This document shows positions 28,501 through 37,720 of a stretch of DNA of 64,000 bases, piece after piece. The DNA comes from Balanoglossus misakiensis. Lineage: Eukaryota; Hemichordata. The notes below the pieces were generated by a model. It searched no databases, was not told the DNA's origin, and was given only the letters and a program-made list of their open reading frames with translations. The position numbers were made by a program, and so were the translations under genes. The stretch spans positions 3,782,001 to 3,846,000 of the forward strand of contig CM082594.2 of assembly GCA_040954595.2 (NCBI GenBank). The letters run 5' to 3'. The first letter of the stretch is position 1. Every line of letters starts with the position of its first letter.

Positions 28501-31264
28501 ATAAGAACTAATTTTATTATGAGTTAGGTGCACTGGATAATTATGACTGACTCCAATGCGCTCTTCCGGTCTTTTCTCGAAAGGGGTAAACATTCAAGTA
28601 ATTTAGTCGATAACTTGCTTCAACGAATGGAACAATATGCAACCAACTTGGAAAGCCTTGTTGAAGAGAGGACACAAGCATTTCTCGAAGAAAAGAGAAA
28701 ATCAGAAGAACTCCTCTACCAAGTTTTACCAAGGTACGTTCAGATTCAATTAGCGATGCTAATTACACTTTGATGGCGCTGTTCACATTGGTATTTAGGC
28801 AATTTCATACTTTAGAACATTTTCGCTAATTCCAAAACTACTGCTTTCAATAGGAATGTCCTGCCTTTTGGTTTTGTACCCTAAAATGTTACTGTTTATT
28901 ATGACCTTGGCTTATTTTAAAGACCATTAAATTAAGATTTTTTGTGTGATTTTTTATCATGCTACATGTATGCTGTTCACCGTGATATCAGTTTTCCGCC
29001 CGTCATCGGAACATCACGTGACACAGACATTTCTAACCAGCACTTTCCCGTTCATTTGCCTACGTAGTTTATATTCTGTACGTCGTTCTGAGTGCGACTT
29101 CCGCGAGTACACTTATTTCTTCATATTAATTTGGGCTGACAAGAGTTCACTTCCTCTCTTTGCAGATCCGTTGCCGAGCAACTGAAGCGAGGCAACAGCG
29201 TCGAGCCGGAGACATTTGAGAGCGTCACGATATACTTCAGTGACGTGGTAGGATTTACGTCCCTGTCGGCGGCCAGCACACCGATGCAGGTACACACAAC
29301 CAACACAAGCGAAGTCATTAGAGCGCCATGAGCGGTAGCTGTGTTGGCTTTTTTTTCAGTATGTTCGTTCATGCGTCAACTGTAGTTTACTTTTACACAC
29401 ACTGTGAAATTAATTTTACTAATACCATCTTCCCCTTACTGTTTTTTTTCGCAGGTTGTCGACTTACTGAATGATCTGTACACGTGTTTTGATGCCATAA
29501 TCGTTCACTACGATGTTTATAAGGTAAAATTAATTCGCAGAGTACTAACTAGTTGTACACGTCATGACAGTTACATATTAGATTTGGTTTAAGTTATTAT
29601 ATATCAACACAGCTGGGCTTAGAGACTGTATTCTCCCTTCCCAGACCTCGCTTAGCCGCGAGAGCGGGCACTGTATGGTAATCCAAAATAGATCTTTCTC
29701 CATGATGGGTTTAAGTTATTATATATCAACACAGCTGGGCTTAGAGACTGTATTCTCCCTTCCCAGACCTCGCTTAGCCGCGAGAGCGGGCACTGTATGG
29801 TAATCCAAAATAGATCTTTCTCCATGATGGGTTTCCTGGTCACATTCCGTTTGGGCCCTCGTACCCCCTCCCCAACTATTCCTTTGTGAACAAACACTGA
29901 AACTTGCCATTACATAAAAATAGTTATGAATTTCTACTATATTTCTTTCTACCCTAGCTAGCCTAGGCCCGCGTAATGACCTATGCGATGTACACGTTAC
30001 ACCGTGCCTGTATCTTTTGAATTCAGGTGGAAACGATAGGCGATGCGTATATGGTAGCATCCGGGTTACCAATCCGCAATGGCAACAACCATGCAAGAGA
30101 AATTGCCAGGATGTCGCTGGCCCTGTTGACATCTGTGATGTCATTCAAGGTCAGGCATCGTCCGGAGCACAAGCTCAGATTACGAATTGGCCTGCACACA
30201 GGTATGAAAATGCTGCGTTATATGGACAAGAAGTTGATTGTTGAATCTGTATTCTTTGTTGAGGGCATATAGCCCAGTGAAATACACACATATACGTAGT
30301 GAGATTATAGGACATTTATTGCTAGTATCAGTCAAATAAAACATGGGCGTTATTCCTACTCGACCTCACTCATTCACTCACTCACACTCACTCACCAACC
30401 AACCAACTCACGCACTCAACCAATCAATCAAAGAATCTTGCACAAAAATGAAATGTTCATTATTTCTCATCAAGGTTCCTGTGTGAGTGGTGTTGTTGGC
30501 CTTAAAATGCCCCGCTATTGCCTCTTTGGTGACACAGTCAATACCGCGTCCCGAATGGAATCAAACGGCGAGGGTAAGATTCAAATGTTACGCTCTGAGA
30601 GTGAATCATAATGAAAACATGAAATACAACCAAGAACGTTGAAAAAAGACGCTGTGTAAAAGAAGCTGTTGAAGTACCCAAGAATTAAGAAAAATAAGTA
30701 CAAAACCTGTACAAAGCCAGACAATAGTACAATAGCAGATAAACAGAACCAACGAATCACAATCACAACGTCGGTGTTCCCAGAAAGGAAACTACATCCA
30801 CAAACTGCAACGTGACGACTAATATGATCTCTAGAAATTAAATTTCAATTAATGGGTTCTCTTTTGTTTTGCAATCCTTCGCAGCTTTGAAGATTCATAT
30901 TAGCTCGTCCACCAAAGAAGTTTTGGACACGTTTGGAACATTCCAAGTAGACCTACGAGGGCAAATGGAGATGAAGGTTTGGATTTATCTGTTTTAATCT
31001 CTATCCCAACAGCAAGGTGTATCAGCATACTTCAAAATACACGGTGTATGCGATTGAAATTATTTGAACACGAATGTTATGTTGCGACTATGGTGTCCTA
31101 TGTTACGTGGAAAGTACAGTCTGTGTGGAGTTGATAACTGTTTAATGGTCACATTGATTTTCGAACAAATTATCTTGCAGGGCAAAGGAATTCAGACCAC
31201 GTACTGGCTGGTGGGAGAAAATACAGGCGATAAAATTCCATCCATTAATGCCACTGACGGATAA
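3844..31264 (+). CDS. NPR1/2-like: Receptor guanylyl cyclase, natriuretic peptide receptor A/B type (21 exons, complete)
   Basis: Single-pass plasma-membrane receptor expected to bind an extracellular peptide and convert GTP to cGMP. Exons: 3844-4573, 17180-17475, 18074-18209, 18533-18621, 19470-19608, 20815-20902, 22836-22944, 23309-23380, 25091-25168, 25532-25636, 26042-26113, 26785-26947, 27389-27547, 28040-28208, 28584-28733, 29166-29289, 29455-29523, 30027-30201, 30475-30573, 30885-30976, 31181-31264. All junctions are GT..AG and in phase, giving 3,198 nt or 1,065 aa, close to vertebrate NPR-A/B. Domains: signal peptide to about residue 37; ANF-receptor ectodomain about 40-460; membrane span about 469-491; kinase-homology domain about 530-800 with Lys560, HGN at 652-653 instead of HRD, and DFG at 671-673; coiled coil about 805-850; cyclase about 855-1050. 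Cyclase residues seen: metal Asp878 and Asp922, guanine-selecting Glu918 and Cys990, Asn997 and Arg1001. The ligand cannot be inferred. Met6, Met13 or Met15 could be the true start. Confidence 0.95.
4574..17179 (+). other. Intron 1 of the receptor cyclase gene (12.6 kb)
   Basis: Bounded by GTAAGT and a CCCGCAG acceptor. The phase-1 join gives continuous protein (..[13 protein letters not shown]..), matching the NPR ectodomain. The interior shows no further ectodomain exon and no convincing second gene. It carries a truncated copy of a foldback transposon (7,581-7,806) and a TGACGTCA site at 6,304. A long first intron is a common place for enhancers, but none can be identified by eye. Confidence 0.85.
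7581..7806 (+). mobile_element. Truncated foldback MITE, family A copy 1
   Basis: Homologous over about 220 bases to the inner hairpin and right arm of the full element at 20,023-20,377. Both share the ACTCGCC inner arm, the AAACGGGATGGAAGTT block, CATTCACTACATATACAC and GGCAGCGAGAGAGA, and a TTTAA right end. The outer left arm is missing; unrelated sequence lies there instead. Confidence 0.8.
17180..17475 (+). CDS. Receptor cyclase exon 2: ectodomain
   Basis: Residues 244-342, opening with IVIIAASGG and continuing through the second ligand-binding lobe. Enters in phase 1 and ends in phase 0 at GTAGGT. The donor itself sits at the start of a local tandem duplication. Confidence 0.93.
17479..17686 (+). 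repeat. Two-copy tandem duplication at the exon 2 donor, with GAT expansion
   Basis: Copy 1 (17,479-17,576) and copy 2 (17,577-17,686) both start GGTA.CAATTGGGA and share CCCCGAAATATGTAAAATA, a GAT run, and a GTCGTT..T..GCAG end. The second copy is 12 bases longer, mainly from extra GAT units. Each boundary creates a GCAG/GTA sequence that resembles a splice donor. Confidence 0.9.
18074..18209 (+). CDS. Receptor cyclase exon 3: ectodomain
   Basis: Residues 343-387, including the family block AVNETL..GG and MWNRTFK. Enters in phase 0 after a TCTATAG acceptor and ends in phase 1. Confidence 0.93.
18533..18621 (+). CDS. Receptor cyclase exon 4: ectodomain
   Basis: Residues 388-417 ([20 protein letters not shown] and on), matching the NPR segment after MWNRSF. 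Phase 1 in, phase 0 out. Too short to appear as an open frame of its own; found by frame-consistent splicing. Confidence 0.93.
19470..19608 (+). CDS. Receptor cyclase exon 5: membrane-proximal ectodomain
   Basis: Residues 418-463. Contains the paired cysteines of the juxtamembrane region, [12 protein letters not shown], equivalent to the CGFDNEDPAC-type motif of vertebrate NPRs. Phase 0 in, phase 1 out. Confidence 0.93.
20023..20377. mobile_element. Full-length foldback MITE, family A copy 2 (355 bp, about 170-bp arms)
   Basis: Almost the whole element is one long inverted repeat. The ends TTAAAGGGACAAAGTC and GACTTTGTCCCTTTAA are perfect complements. A perfect 26-base inner arm lies at 20,133-20,158 and 20,241-20,266, with a near-perfect inner hairpin around ACTCGCC. 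Lies in intron 5 of the receptor cyclase. The outermost TTAA can be read as a target-site duplication, which would suit a Kolobok- or piggyBac-mobilised MITE. No transposase is present. Confidence 0.88.
20815..20902 (+). CDS. Receptor cyclase exon 6: transmembrane segment
   Basis: Residues 464-492. Encodes a hydrophobic helix ([20 protein letters not shown]) followed by VMYR as the stop-transfer end. Phase 1 in, phase 2 out. An alternative acceptor two bases downstream would break the frame. Confidence 0.92.
22836..22944 (+). CDS. Receptor cyclase exon 7: juxtamembrane region
   Basis: Residues 493-529, starting [20 protein letters not shown], the NPR signature just inside the membrane, then a Ser/Thr-rich STSRISL. 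In vertebrate NPRs this stretch carries the regulatory phosphorylation sites. A TGACGTCA palindrome falls within the codons at 22,890. Confidence 0.93.
23309..23380 (+). CDS. Receptor cyclase exon 8: start of kinase-homology domain
   Basis: Residues 530-553. The frame [21 protein letters not shown] aligns with the NPR stretch leading into KGN.VAVK. Phase 0 at both ends. The correct frame is not the longest open frame here, so the exon was assigned from phase and similarity. Confidence 0.88.
25091..25168 (+). CDS. Receptor cyclase exon 9: kinase-homology domain
   Basis: Residues 554-579, [20 protein letters not shown] and on. Holds the VAVK lysine (Lys560) equivalent to the ATP-anchoring lysine of kinases. 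Phase 0 at both ends. Confidence 0.94.
25532..25636 (+). CDS. Receptor cyclase exon 10: kinase-homology domain
   Basis: Residues 580-614. [30 protein letters not shown] is very close to the NPR hinge region. Phase 0 at both ends. Confidence 0.95.
26042..26113 (+). CDS. Receptor cyclase exon 11: kinase-homology domain
   Basis: Residues 615-638, [20 protein letters not shown] and DIVT. Phase 0 at both ends. Confidence 0.95.
26785..26947 (+). CDS. Receptor cyclase exon 12: pseudokinase catalytic and activation loops
   Basis: Residues 639-692. [20 protein letters not shown] shows HGN where active kinases have HRD, so phosphotransfer is not expected. DFG is intact, whereas vertebrate NPRs carry DYG here. 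Phase 0 in, phase 1 out. Confidence 0.95.
27389..27547 (+). CDS. Receptor cyclase exon 13: kinase-homology C-lobe
   Basis: Residues 693-745. [13 protein letters not shown] then [17 protein letters not shown], the family APE and helix-F motifs. The acceptor at 27,388 was chosen because it restores AK-LWTAPE across the junction. Confidence 0.94.
28040..28208 (+). CDS. Receptor cyclase exon 14: kinase-homology C-lobe
   Basis: Residues 746-801. [18 protein letters not shown], then [12 protein letters not shown], the typical end of the kinase fold. Phase 1 in, phase 2 out. Confidence 0.95.
28584..28733 (+). CDS. Receptor cyclase exon 15: dimerising coiled coil
   Basis: Residues 802-851. [20 protein letters not shown], then [14 protein letters not shown] and LLYQVLP. 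This is the signalling helix that couples the pseudokinase to the cyclase in all membrane guanylyl cyclases. Confidence 0.95.
29166..29289 (+). CDS. Receptor cyclase exon 16: start of catalytic domain
   Basis: Residues 852-893. [16 protein letters not shown] contains the first metal-binding aspartate (Asp878). Phase 2 in, phase 0 out. Confidence 0.96.
29455..29523 (+). CDS. Receptor cyclase exon 17: catalytic domain
   Basis: Residues 894-916, [20 protein letters not shown] and VYK. Phase 0 at both ends. Confidence 0.96.
29586..29829 (+). repeat. Exact tandem duplication, 2 x 122 bp, intron 17
   Basis: Copy 1 (29,586-29,707) and copy 2 (29,708-29,829) appear identical base for base. Each contains CCTCGCTTAGCCGCGAGAGC, a short GC-rich hairpin-capable core, inside AT-rich sequence. 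Perfect identity implies a very recent duplication, or an assembly or haplotype join. Confidence 0.93.
30027..30201 (+). CDS. Receptor cyclase exon 18: catalytic core
   Basis: Residues 917-974. [15 protein letters not shown] carries Glu918 (guanine recognition) and Asp922 (second metal ligand), then [15 protein letters not shown]. Phase 0 in, phase 1 out. Confidence 0.96.
30363..30430 (+). repeat. CACT/CAAC simple repeat in intron 18
   Basis: Degenerate tetranucleotide run of CACT, CAAC and CAAT units just upstream of exon 19. Confidence 0.8.
30475..30573 (+). CDS. Receptor cyclase exon 19: catalytic domain
   Basis: Residues 975-1007. [20 protein letters not shown] then [10 protein letters not shown]. 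Cys990 completes the guanine-selective pair with Glu918; Asn997 and Arg1001 are the transition-state residues. Confidence 0.96.
30885..30976 (+). CDS. Receptor cyclase exon 20: end of catalytic domain
   Basis: Residues 1008-1038: [17 protein letters not shown], then LRGQMEMK. Donor is the less usual GTTTGG, but phase and similarity both support it. Confidence 0.94.
31181..31264 (+). CDS. Receptor cyclase exon 21: C terminus and stop
   Basis: Residues 1039-1065. [13 protein letters not shown] is the conserved end of the family, followed by a short tail and TAA at 31,262. Confidence 0.95.
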   Translation, partial: GKGIQTTYWLVGENTGDKIPSINATDG

Positions 31265-31820
31265 ACCTATGATCTTAGGGTAAATATCAAACCGCTAATG
31301 CGAGAAGACTATATAGAGACTTATATCACGTCATTTGACTCAAGTTTGAAAATTCAGAACGATTGGACCAAAGTTTTACTTACGATGAAAGTGTAACTGC
31401 CAGATCATATTTGCTTTGAACATTCTGTGAATCATCAAATTCTTATTACGCTGATGTGAGATCGTTGTAAAACTATGGATTCTTGCTGATGAGGTGTATT
31501 GAGTACTGACATTGACGGAATGATTTTAAGTCTATCATATATATTGTAATGCAATGCAATGAGACGTTATGGTATAGCCCTGAGAGAATGGGGTGGGGTT
31601 GCCCATCAATTAGTACTGATAATGTAAACAGTTCATCGACGAACTGTCCATGCGTTTACTTATGTGGTATGCGAGGAGGGTTTGTGTCAGTAAAAGATTA
31701 AAGCTACACTCAGACATCAACTGAAACATACGAAGATGTGCACTTGATACGATGTATATATAACATAACGACGTGAATGACAATGTCATCGTAGTACGAG
31801 TATCATATATGAAATAGACG

Positions 31821-31826
31821 AATAAA
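31821..31826 (+). terminator. Candidate poly(A) signal of the receptor cyclase gene
   Basis: AATAAA about 560 bases after the stop codon. An ATTAAA at 31,697-31,702 is an earlier alternative. Without transcript data the real cleavage site is unknown. Confidence 0.4.
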
Positions 31827-32944
31827 AAATTATGCCGTTCGGTGTTTGGGAGTCAGTCCCGTAGTTGAGATACAGTAAATTTTACATAGAAACTCAGGGT
31901 TTTTCACTCAAGTTGATACGTCTTATAAATTCAATGCGTTCCTATTTTAATTGGTAATACTTAATGTATATGTGCAAGTACAAGTTCGTTAAGTAGGTAC
32001 CCAAATACCATAAAGCGGTTTTCTGGACGACATCGTAAAACATTTTGAGCGACAATTATGATGATCACAGCTGAAATATTTGATTTAAACATTTACGTCA
32101 TTATTTTTGAAATTTAAAATGGCTGCCAAATAATGTTTTAATTTGCAGAAAGTTTTAATTGTACTTCATAGACAGCCCGGTTTGAATATACATAAGATTG
32201 ACTGAACTTCGTAGAAAGTCGTCCTACGCTTTTTTGGAAATCGTTTCCAAAGTTACATTTTACCCGATATCACCATGAAAACTAGTTTACCACATCTCCC
32301 CTTCATTTGGGATTCAACATGACAAGGTCTAGTTTGTTATTTTCCATATTCTAGTTCATTCTTCAACACTGGAGCTAGCATTAGTTTTATACTTCAACTT
32401 GAAAGTCATCCTTTACGTTTCAAAGCGATGACGACGCTTTCATTTAGTGGAGCGCCCTCAGGCGACGTCTTTCATTGTTGGATCTTACAATCCTTGGACT
32501 TGCGGGATTCCTGGCTACAATATTATTTTTTAATCACTTGATAATATAGTCGAAATATTTTAGAGACAAACATTTTAACTTATTTGATATTCTCGATGGA
32601 GAAAAAGGTACTTCTCATCTCAGGCAAAAATATATAAATCAGAGTAACAATTTTAGCACGCCTGTCCACAATTTTCTATTTATACGAACTTCGAATCGTA
32701 CATCAATTTGGTTCAACCCATCACTAAAAACGTGTATATCGATATTTTATTGTATTATATTTGTGAGATTACATGTAAATAAATATTACAAGAAATCCTC
32801 CTACTTTGTCTGACAATATATGCCACATTAATCTCGCGGTGCTCTAAATCCACGAGTCAGCTATCCTATTTTTTATTTAAGATACTAATAAATATTATAC
32901 TAATAGAGACTAAAATTAAGTTACCCTGACATGGTTCGTTTGAA

Positions 32945-33042
32945 ACCCAGACACTTACTTGTTTCGATCAATCCTTTCGCCGTCTTTAATGCTGCTTGTG
33001 GGATCTTCGGCAATAAAGCCAGTCACGTACAGGGCTCGAAAT
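32945..33042. repeat. Dispersed repeat pair, copy 1
   Basis: The stretch from ACTTACTTGTTTCGATCAAT to GATCTTCGGCAATAA is similar to 33,828-33,892. A GGGCTCGAAATTA block beside it recurs in inverted orientation beside the second copy. Probably two decayed copies of one element. Confidence 0.55.
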
Positions 33043-33759
33043 TAACTGTGGTCTCGCTCGGTTTTATTCGGAACACATTATCATACGATACCTTTGAATG
33101 TCTTGTTCAAAAGGTGGACAGTCAACCAAGATCTGACCACTCCTAATTTAATAATCTATCGGTCATTCTTAGTTCGACATGAACAAACTGTACGCGTGAA
33201 GTAACAGTACGTGAAGAATCAGTACGATTGCACGGTGCGGGGGGGGGGGCTCAAAACCTATATGTCTTTGTATAGTATGTGTGTCATATATGGTGTTTTG
33301 TATTGCTATTGAGCTTATTTTAATGACTTGCATTTCCACTAACCAACAAATCCCTCTGTGACAGCATCGGACGTGCCCACCGTCGCAAAAACATGATAAA
33401 CAGGACAGCGGTGTTGCGCCATCTCCACAAGTGTTGCAAAATTCTCAAAGATTCGAATGTCCTGGGTGACGATGTGTATTAAGGAACAATACAATGTACT
33501 GTCAGTGGCGTCGCGATGTCTGCTCTGTTGAAAATGCATTGCGACATTGGAACGAACAATTTCCGGTGTTGCCGAAAGTAGGGCACTACAAATTAAACGC
33601 GGCCAGCGATGAATTCAAAACTCTCATATAGATAGACCCTTGTCAATAAAGCACTGTGCCATTAATACCGAACGGAAACAAAATAATTCAACAATATAAA
33701 AGTTGATAAACGTTTCTGCGTTAATTACTGCATTATTGAGCACCATATTTTCTGTTAGG

Positions 33760-33892
33760 ACCACCAAAATAAATATTCGGTTGTCCACTCTGGCCACCAC
33801 ATGCTAATTTCGAGCCCTGGTGACTTACCTGTTTCCATCAATACTGTCACCATCTCCAAGTCCAAGCTCCTTGTGTGATCTTCGGCAATAAC
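33760..33892. repeat. Dispersed repeat pair, copy 2
   Basis: Contains ACTTACCTGTTTCCATCAAT and GATCTTCGGCAATAA, matching copy 1, with TAATTTCGAGCCC beside it in the opposite orientation to copy 1. Confidence 0.55.
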
Positions 33893-34471
33893 CAATAGTT
33901 TTAATTATTTTATTTCTAAATAAAGTTTTTATTTCTGTCATACCTAACTACACTAATCTCTATTCAAAATTTGACATCCCGGGCAATTAGTCCACTGCAA
34001 TACATGTATTAGTTGGGGCATTATTATTAGCTTGTTGAGCGATTTCACATATATCGGCTGACATTATAATATTTTCAGAGTTTTACTGTTGTTTACTTCA
34101 TGCATTGGACGTTCGTTACAAAAAGCCTAATTAGGTATTCTAGTCAAGACGCAGCGGCGCCGCAGATCCTGCAGGATGTAACTAACTGTCGTCTGCCGCA
34201 TGAAAAGCGCGCGAATGCGCAATGCAACAAACTTTGTGTCAGCAAAGCAGCTCAGAACGAAAGCACATGTATAATATCATAACGACGCATCTATGATCCG
34301 TGGCGATAATTCTCTGCATTTAAATGACCTAAAACGCGACTGCAATAAGTTCCTGGATGTCCAGTAAATTTTACCGCAAAGCAGAAAATTAATTACGCGC
34401 AAGCTGCAGCAAAGGGATGTCGGGCACAATGAGAACTGCGCGCAGCAGGAGAACGGACGCGAACCTTCGAC

Positions 34472-34684
34472 TTAAAGGTATACGGTCACCTATATACACA
34501 TATAGCTATACAGTTACCATGGCAAATTGAGATCTAGCCAATCACAGATTTTCAGTGGGTGGCACACGTGAAAAAAAGAGCACCACCAGGCCTGGAGAAC
34601 CACCAAATGTTCTTTAGAATACCCAAATACGCCATTTCTGACATATATTGGGGGTGTAAATTGGAGGTGACCGTATACCTTCAA
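34472..34684. mobile_element. Family B MITE with 17-bp TIRs, copy 1
   Basis: Perfect terminal inverted repeats AAGGTATACGGTCACCT (34,475-34,491) and AGGTGACCGTATACCTT (34,665-34,681). The left end is preceded by TTAA and the right end by a one-mismatch TCAA, consistent with a TTAA target duplication. No coding capacity. Confidence 0.85.
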
Positions 34685-36576
34685 CCGCAGCAGATGCAAG
34701 CGTTGCATGATGATACTTCAAGCCGCGCAAATAAGCGCTCGCAGAAGATAACAAACTTACCTCTTCTTGAATTTTAACAATATTAATTAATATTAATATT
34801 AAAAGGATACGAAGGTGAAAGACAACCTTCCAACTTGCAAGTGCACTGTTGTTGACATCCAATGAAACTTGTCCAGTGGCTCCTGAGGTCACACACATGT
34901 AGGTTGATGCGAGCAAAAGTCACTTCGTCTGTATTCCGGGCATTTCAATCAGTATGATTCACAATAAACTCTTGTTAGCTTCGGAACTATATTCAGTCCA
35001 CATAGAGTCCAAAATCGTAAGGTTGAAAGCAAGTCCATTACGATAAAATGTCATTTTCGTCTCGATCTTTTCCCTGTCGACCTCTTGCTTGTCCCCACGC
35101 GGTCGCAGTCTCAGCCACTAGACTTACGCAAGCGCAACTTTGACAGTTAAGTTTTGAACTCATTGTTATGCAAATTATTTATCCCGGCAGGCACGAGCTC
35201 AGCAGGTCCTGCTGAAAAGTTACGGATTCGCCTGACCAGGTCATATTTACCATGACAACTTGAGAATTCTCAATCAAATAGTTTGTACCTCAGGGCCGGA
35301 ACATGCGCTGACTCATAACTCATAATTTATTTGAGTTCGAAGTCAAAACTCATTTTAAATTGCGTTGCGCCAATTTCAGTAAATACTTGCAATGAAACAC
35401 TCCTCACTTGTGATAATTAATCGGTATGATCATCACTTTGTTTGGCCGTACATTACGTAACACAGGGTGAACAGTGACCTCAATGAAGACAAAGGGGATG
35501 CCACAAACAGGTGTGACTGTATACGGTGTATGTTCTTTTTATTTGGAACGGTGTTGGCAAAACAGTAAGGACACAGATAACTTTGCAACAGGCAAAACCT
35601 TAGAGAAATATTTGATCTAACAGCAGAAATATGCAATAGCAAGTAAATGATGTGGATTTGGGCTCTCTTACCAGAGATCAGTGTACATCTGGGTATCACT
35701 CATAAAAATGGGAAAAGTATACTTTTGCATCATTTTCATTTAATCACATAAATCAAAGTCGCAACTCTGGTCACGAGTCACCATGTAAATTATTGTATAG
35801 TATACAGAGGTAAATTTACAATACATGTAGTTGAAAATTCAAAATGGCTGCCAAACTCTGCGTTTGGGGAAAAAGTTATAAATTGCCGAGTTTCTTGAAA
35901 ACGAAAGTTAGGCGATGAAATTGCTACCTCCCACAAGTTTGAACATAGTGCTGCAATGAATTAGCACTTTGTTCAAATTTCCTGAAAATCAATCCTTGCT
36001 GTATACCTTCCTAAACTCGCCGCGACATGAAACCATTACCAAGGGTGCAGGTTATATTGGCAATGACACTTGAGATTTCAGCATACTTTAGAACAGAAGC
36101 AGATTTGGGGAAATGCAAAGTGGTGAAGCCAATTGCGCTTTTGATACACCCCAATTTCTTCGATTAGAAAAATACAATGTGAACTTGAAAAGAAATACTT
36201 CTGTCAAATCGAATGTTCAACTTCCTTCTCCGTCTAAATACATAACTCTAAACGATTCATTCTGATATCTGTCGCGTTTGCAATCGAAAAACACAACAAA
36301 TACTAACGCTAACAAAATTTTGAGCATGTGAAATGTGGGACAAAGGGCTTAAAATAAACCTCGATTCATTTAGCATTAATGAACTGGTTGGTTTATCGTC
36401 GTACAATTCTTTTTGTGGCTGTCGAAATATGAGCGAGCCTATTTGTGTTGCTCTATTGAAAACGATGAACGTTGTTCTATTTATATATCAGGTGATCACT
36501 CGGAACCCGCTTTGCTGCATCAATAGACGGCTTTGATAAATGCATTCGTTTGACCCACATATTAATTCTGCTAAAA

Positions 36577-37075
36577 TCAACGTGGTTGATATGCTGGGGG
36601 CGCCATATCGTTCGATGTGTTAGAACTCGTACTACCTATGTGGGGTGCCGATGGTTGATGGAATGCCCCAGATGTATACCACTGGCCCTGCTCGCTGCCC
36701 AGCAACGGCGCGTTTGTCGAGTATCCTGACCCACTATGGTAAGGGTTGTAGGACGGCGTATAATCTGTCTGTTCGTATTTTGGCGGTAAGGCGCCCGGGT
36801 CATCGTACGCCGGCGGCTGTTGTGGCATCAGTGGATTTCCCTCATAGGCGCTAATGATATTCAAACTGGTCCTGTTATTTTCGTCCGTTGGTATGGCAAC
36901 CGTGTTTATTTCCGCTTCGTGATGCCTGATTATTATTCGATCTGACAGGGTGTCGTCAAAATCGTCGGGTTCGTCAGAGTCCCGACACGACTGGATACAA
37001 AAACACGTGACGACGATCACAAATAAAAGTCCGAATCCCACGACCAGCAAATTGGCGAAATGGTCATACCAGTTC
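36577..37075 (-). CDS. WBP1-like gene, last exon: TM helix and PPxY tail
   Basis: Minus-strand acceptor TTTATTACAG at the 37,075/37,076 boundary. 166 codons including the stop. NWYDHFANLLV leads into the membrane span; the tail is acidic, then Pro/Tyr/Ser-rich, and ends PPAYQPR. GC-rich relative to its flanks. Confidence 0.88.
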
Positions 37076-37720
37076 CTGTAATAAACATGAACATACATGT
37101 TATCAGCACCACATTAGAATATTCAGTGTATAAGTTGTTATTTTAGAATATTTTGGTTATTTCGTGTACTATTTTTATAATATTATTTTAATTGTTATGC
37201 TTACTGCAGCATGTTGAAATTTAGGCGATTCTCTGCTAAGCGGCTTACTGTTATACCAATATGATAATGACACGAATGTGGTACTAAAATAGCATGTCGG
37301 TGAGCGGGATTTTGCATGTTATAACTCTTAGTACAAGGCCACCGCATTGCCCCAACCACTTAAAATGCAACGTTTTGGAAAGCAGAACACCGGTCTGGTT
37401 ATCTTTACACGCGAAACAAAAATAGCCCAAATATTGCAAAAATACCGCAACCCATTTCTTTTAACGTGTGTATAATTCCTTACTATTTAAATGTATAGTT
37501 CTATATTGAATATAACCGTCATTTTCTGTTACGCCTACGTGATTACTTACATTTCGTCAACTGTCAAAGCTTCCGCTGTAAATATTTCCGATGGAGAACA
37601 GCATCCCAACATATCGAAACAACATTCTGTCTTGTTGGAGAAGTCGTACGCACCGGGACAGTAGTACGACGTGTGGTCATTACCACAATATGTCACCAAC
37701 ATAATGAATGTCTCCTCAAG
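36577..37720 (-). CDS. WBP1/VOPP1-like six-cysteine single-pass membrane protein (3' two exons; first exon not found)
   Basis: Exons on the minus strand: 37720-37551 and 37075-36577, joined at a phase-2 intron to give about 222 residues. The first exon seen carries the ectodomain with cysteines spaced C..C..CC..CC (TYCGND, YYCPG, TECCFDMLGCC). The second starts just before a membrane helix (FANLLVVGFGLLFVIVVTCF) and continues into a long cytoplasmic tail with three PPxY motifs (PPAYDD, PPKYEQ, PPAYQP). PPxY motifs bind WW domains, for example of NEDD4-family ubiquitin ligases. The layout fits the STMC6 (Shisa/WBP1/VOPP1/CYYR1-like) superfamily, with WBP1L as the closest look-alike. The signal-peptide exon should lie upstream, in phase 0, above 37,721, but I could not identify it. 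Confidence 0.82.
37551..37720 (-). CDS. WBP1-like gene, six-cysteine ectodomain exon
   Basis: Minus strand from a CGTTTCAG acceptor to a GTAAGT donor, 170 nt, phase 0 in and phase 2 out. Encodes VTYCGNDHTSYYCPG, then TECCFDMLGCC. Confidence 0.82.

Larger units (their letters stand above)
31265..36576. other. Intergenic stretch between convergent genes; repeats only
   Basis: Lies between the 3' ends of the receptor cyclase (+) and the WBP1-like gene (-). Contains a family B MITE (34,472-34,684), two copies of a dispersed AAAATGGCTGCCAAA repeat (32,110 and 35,834), a related pair of segments near 32,945 and 33,828, and a G homopolymer at about 33,239-33,249. No open frame here resembles a protein. 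Confidence 0.7.

Noticed and set aside
35232-35280. Possible third family B MITE fragment (ACCAGGTCATATTTACCATG)
   Set aside because: Only a short, gapped resemblance to the interior of the 34,472 copy and no terminal repeat.
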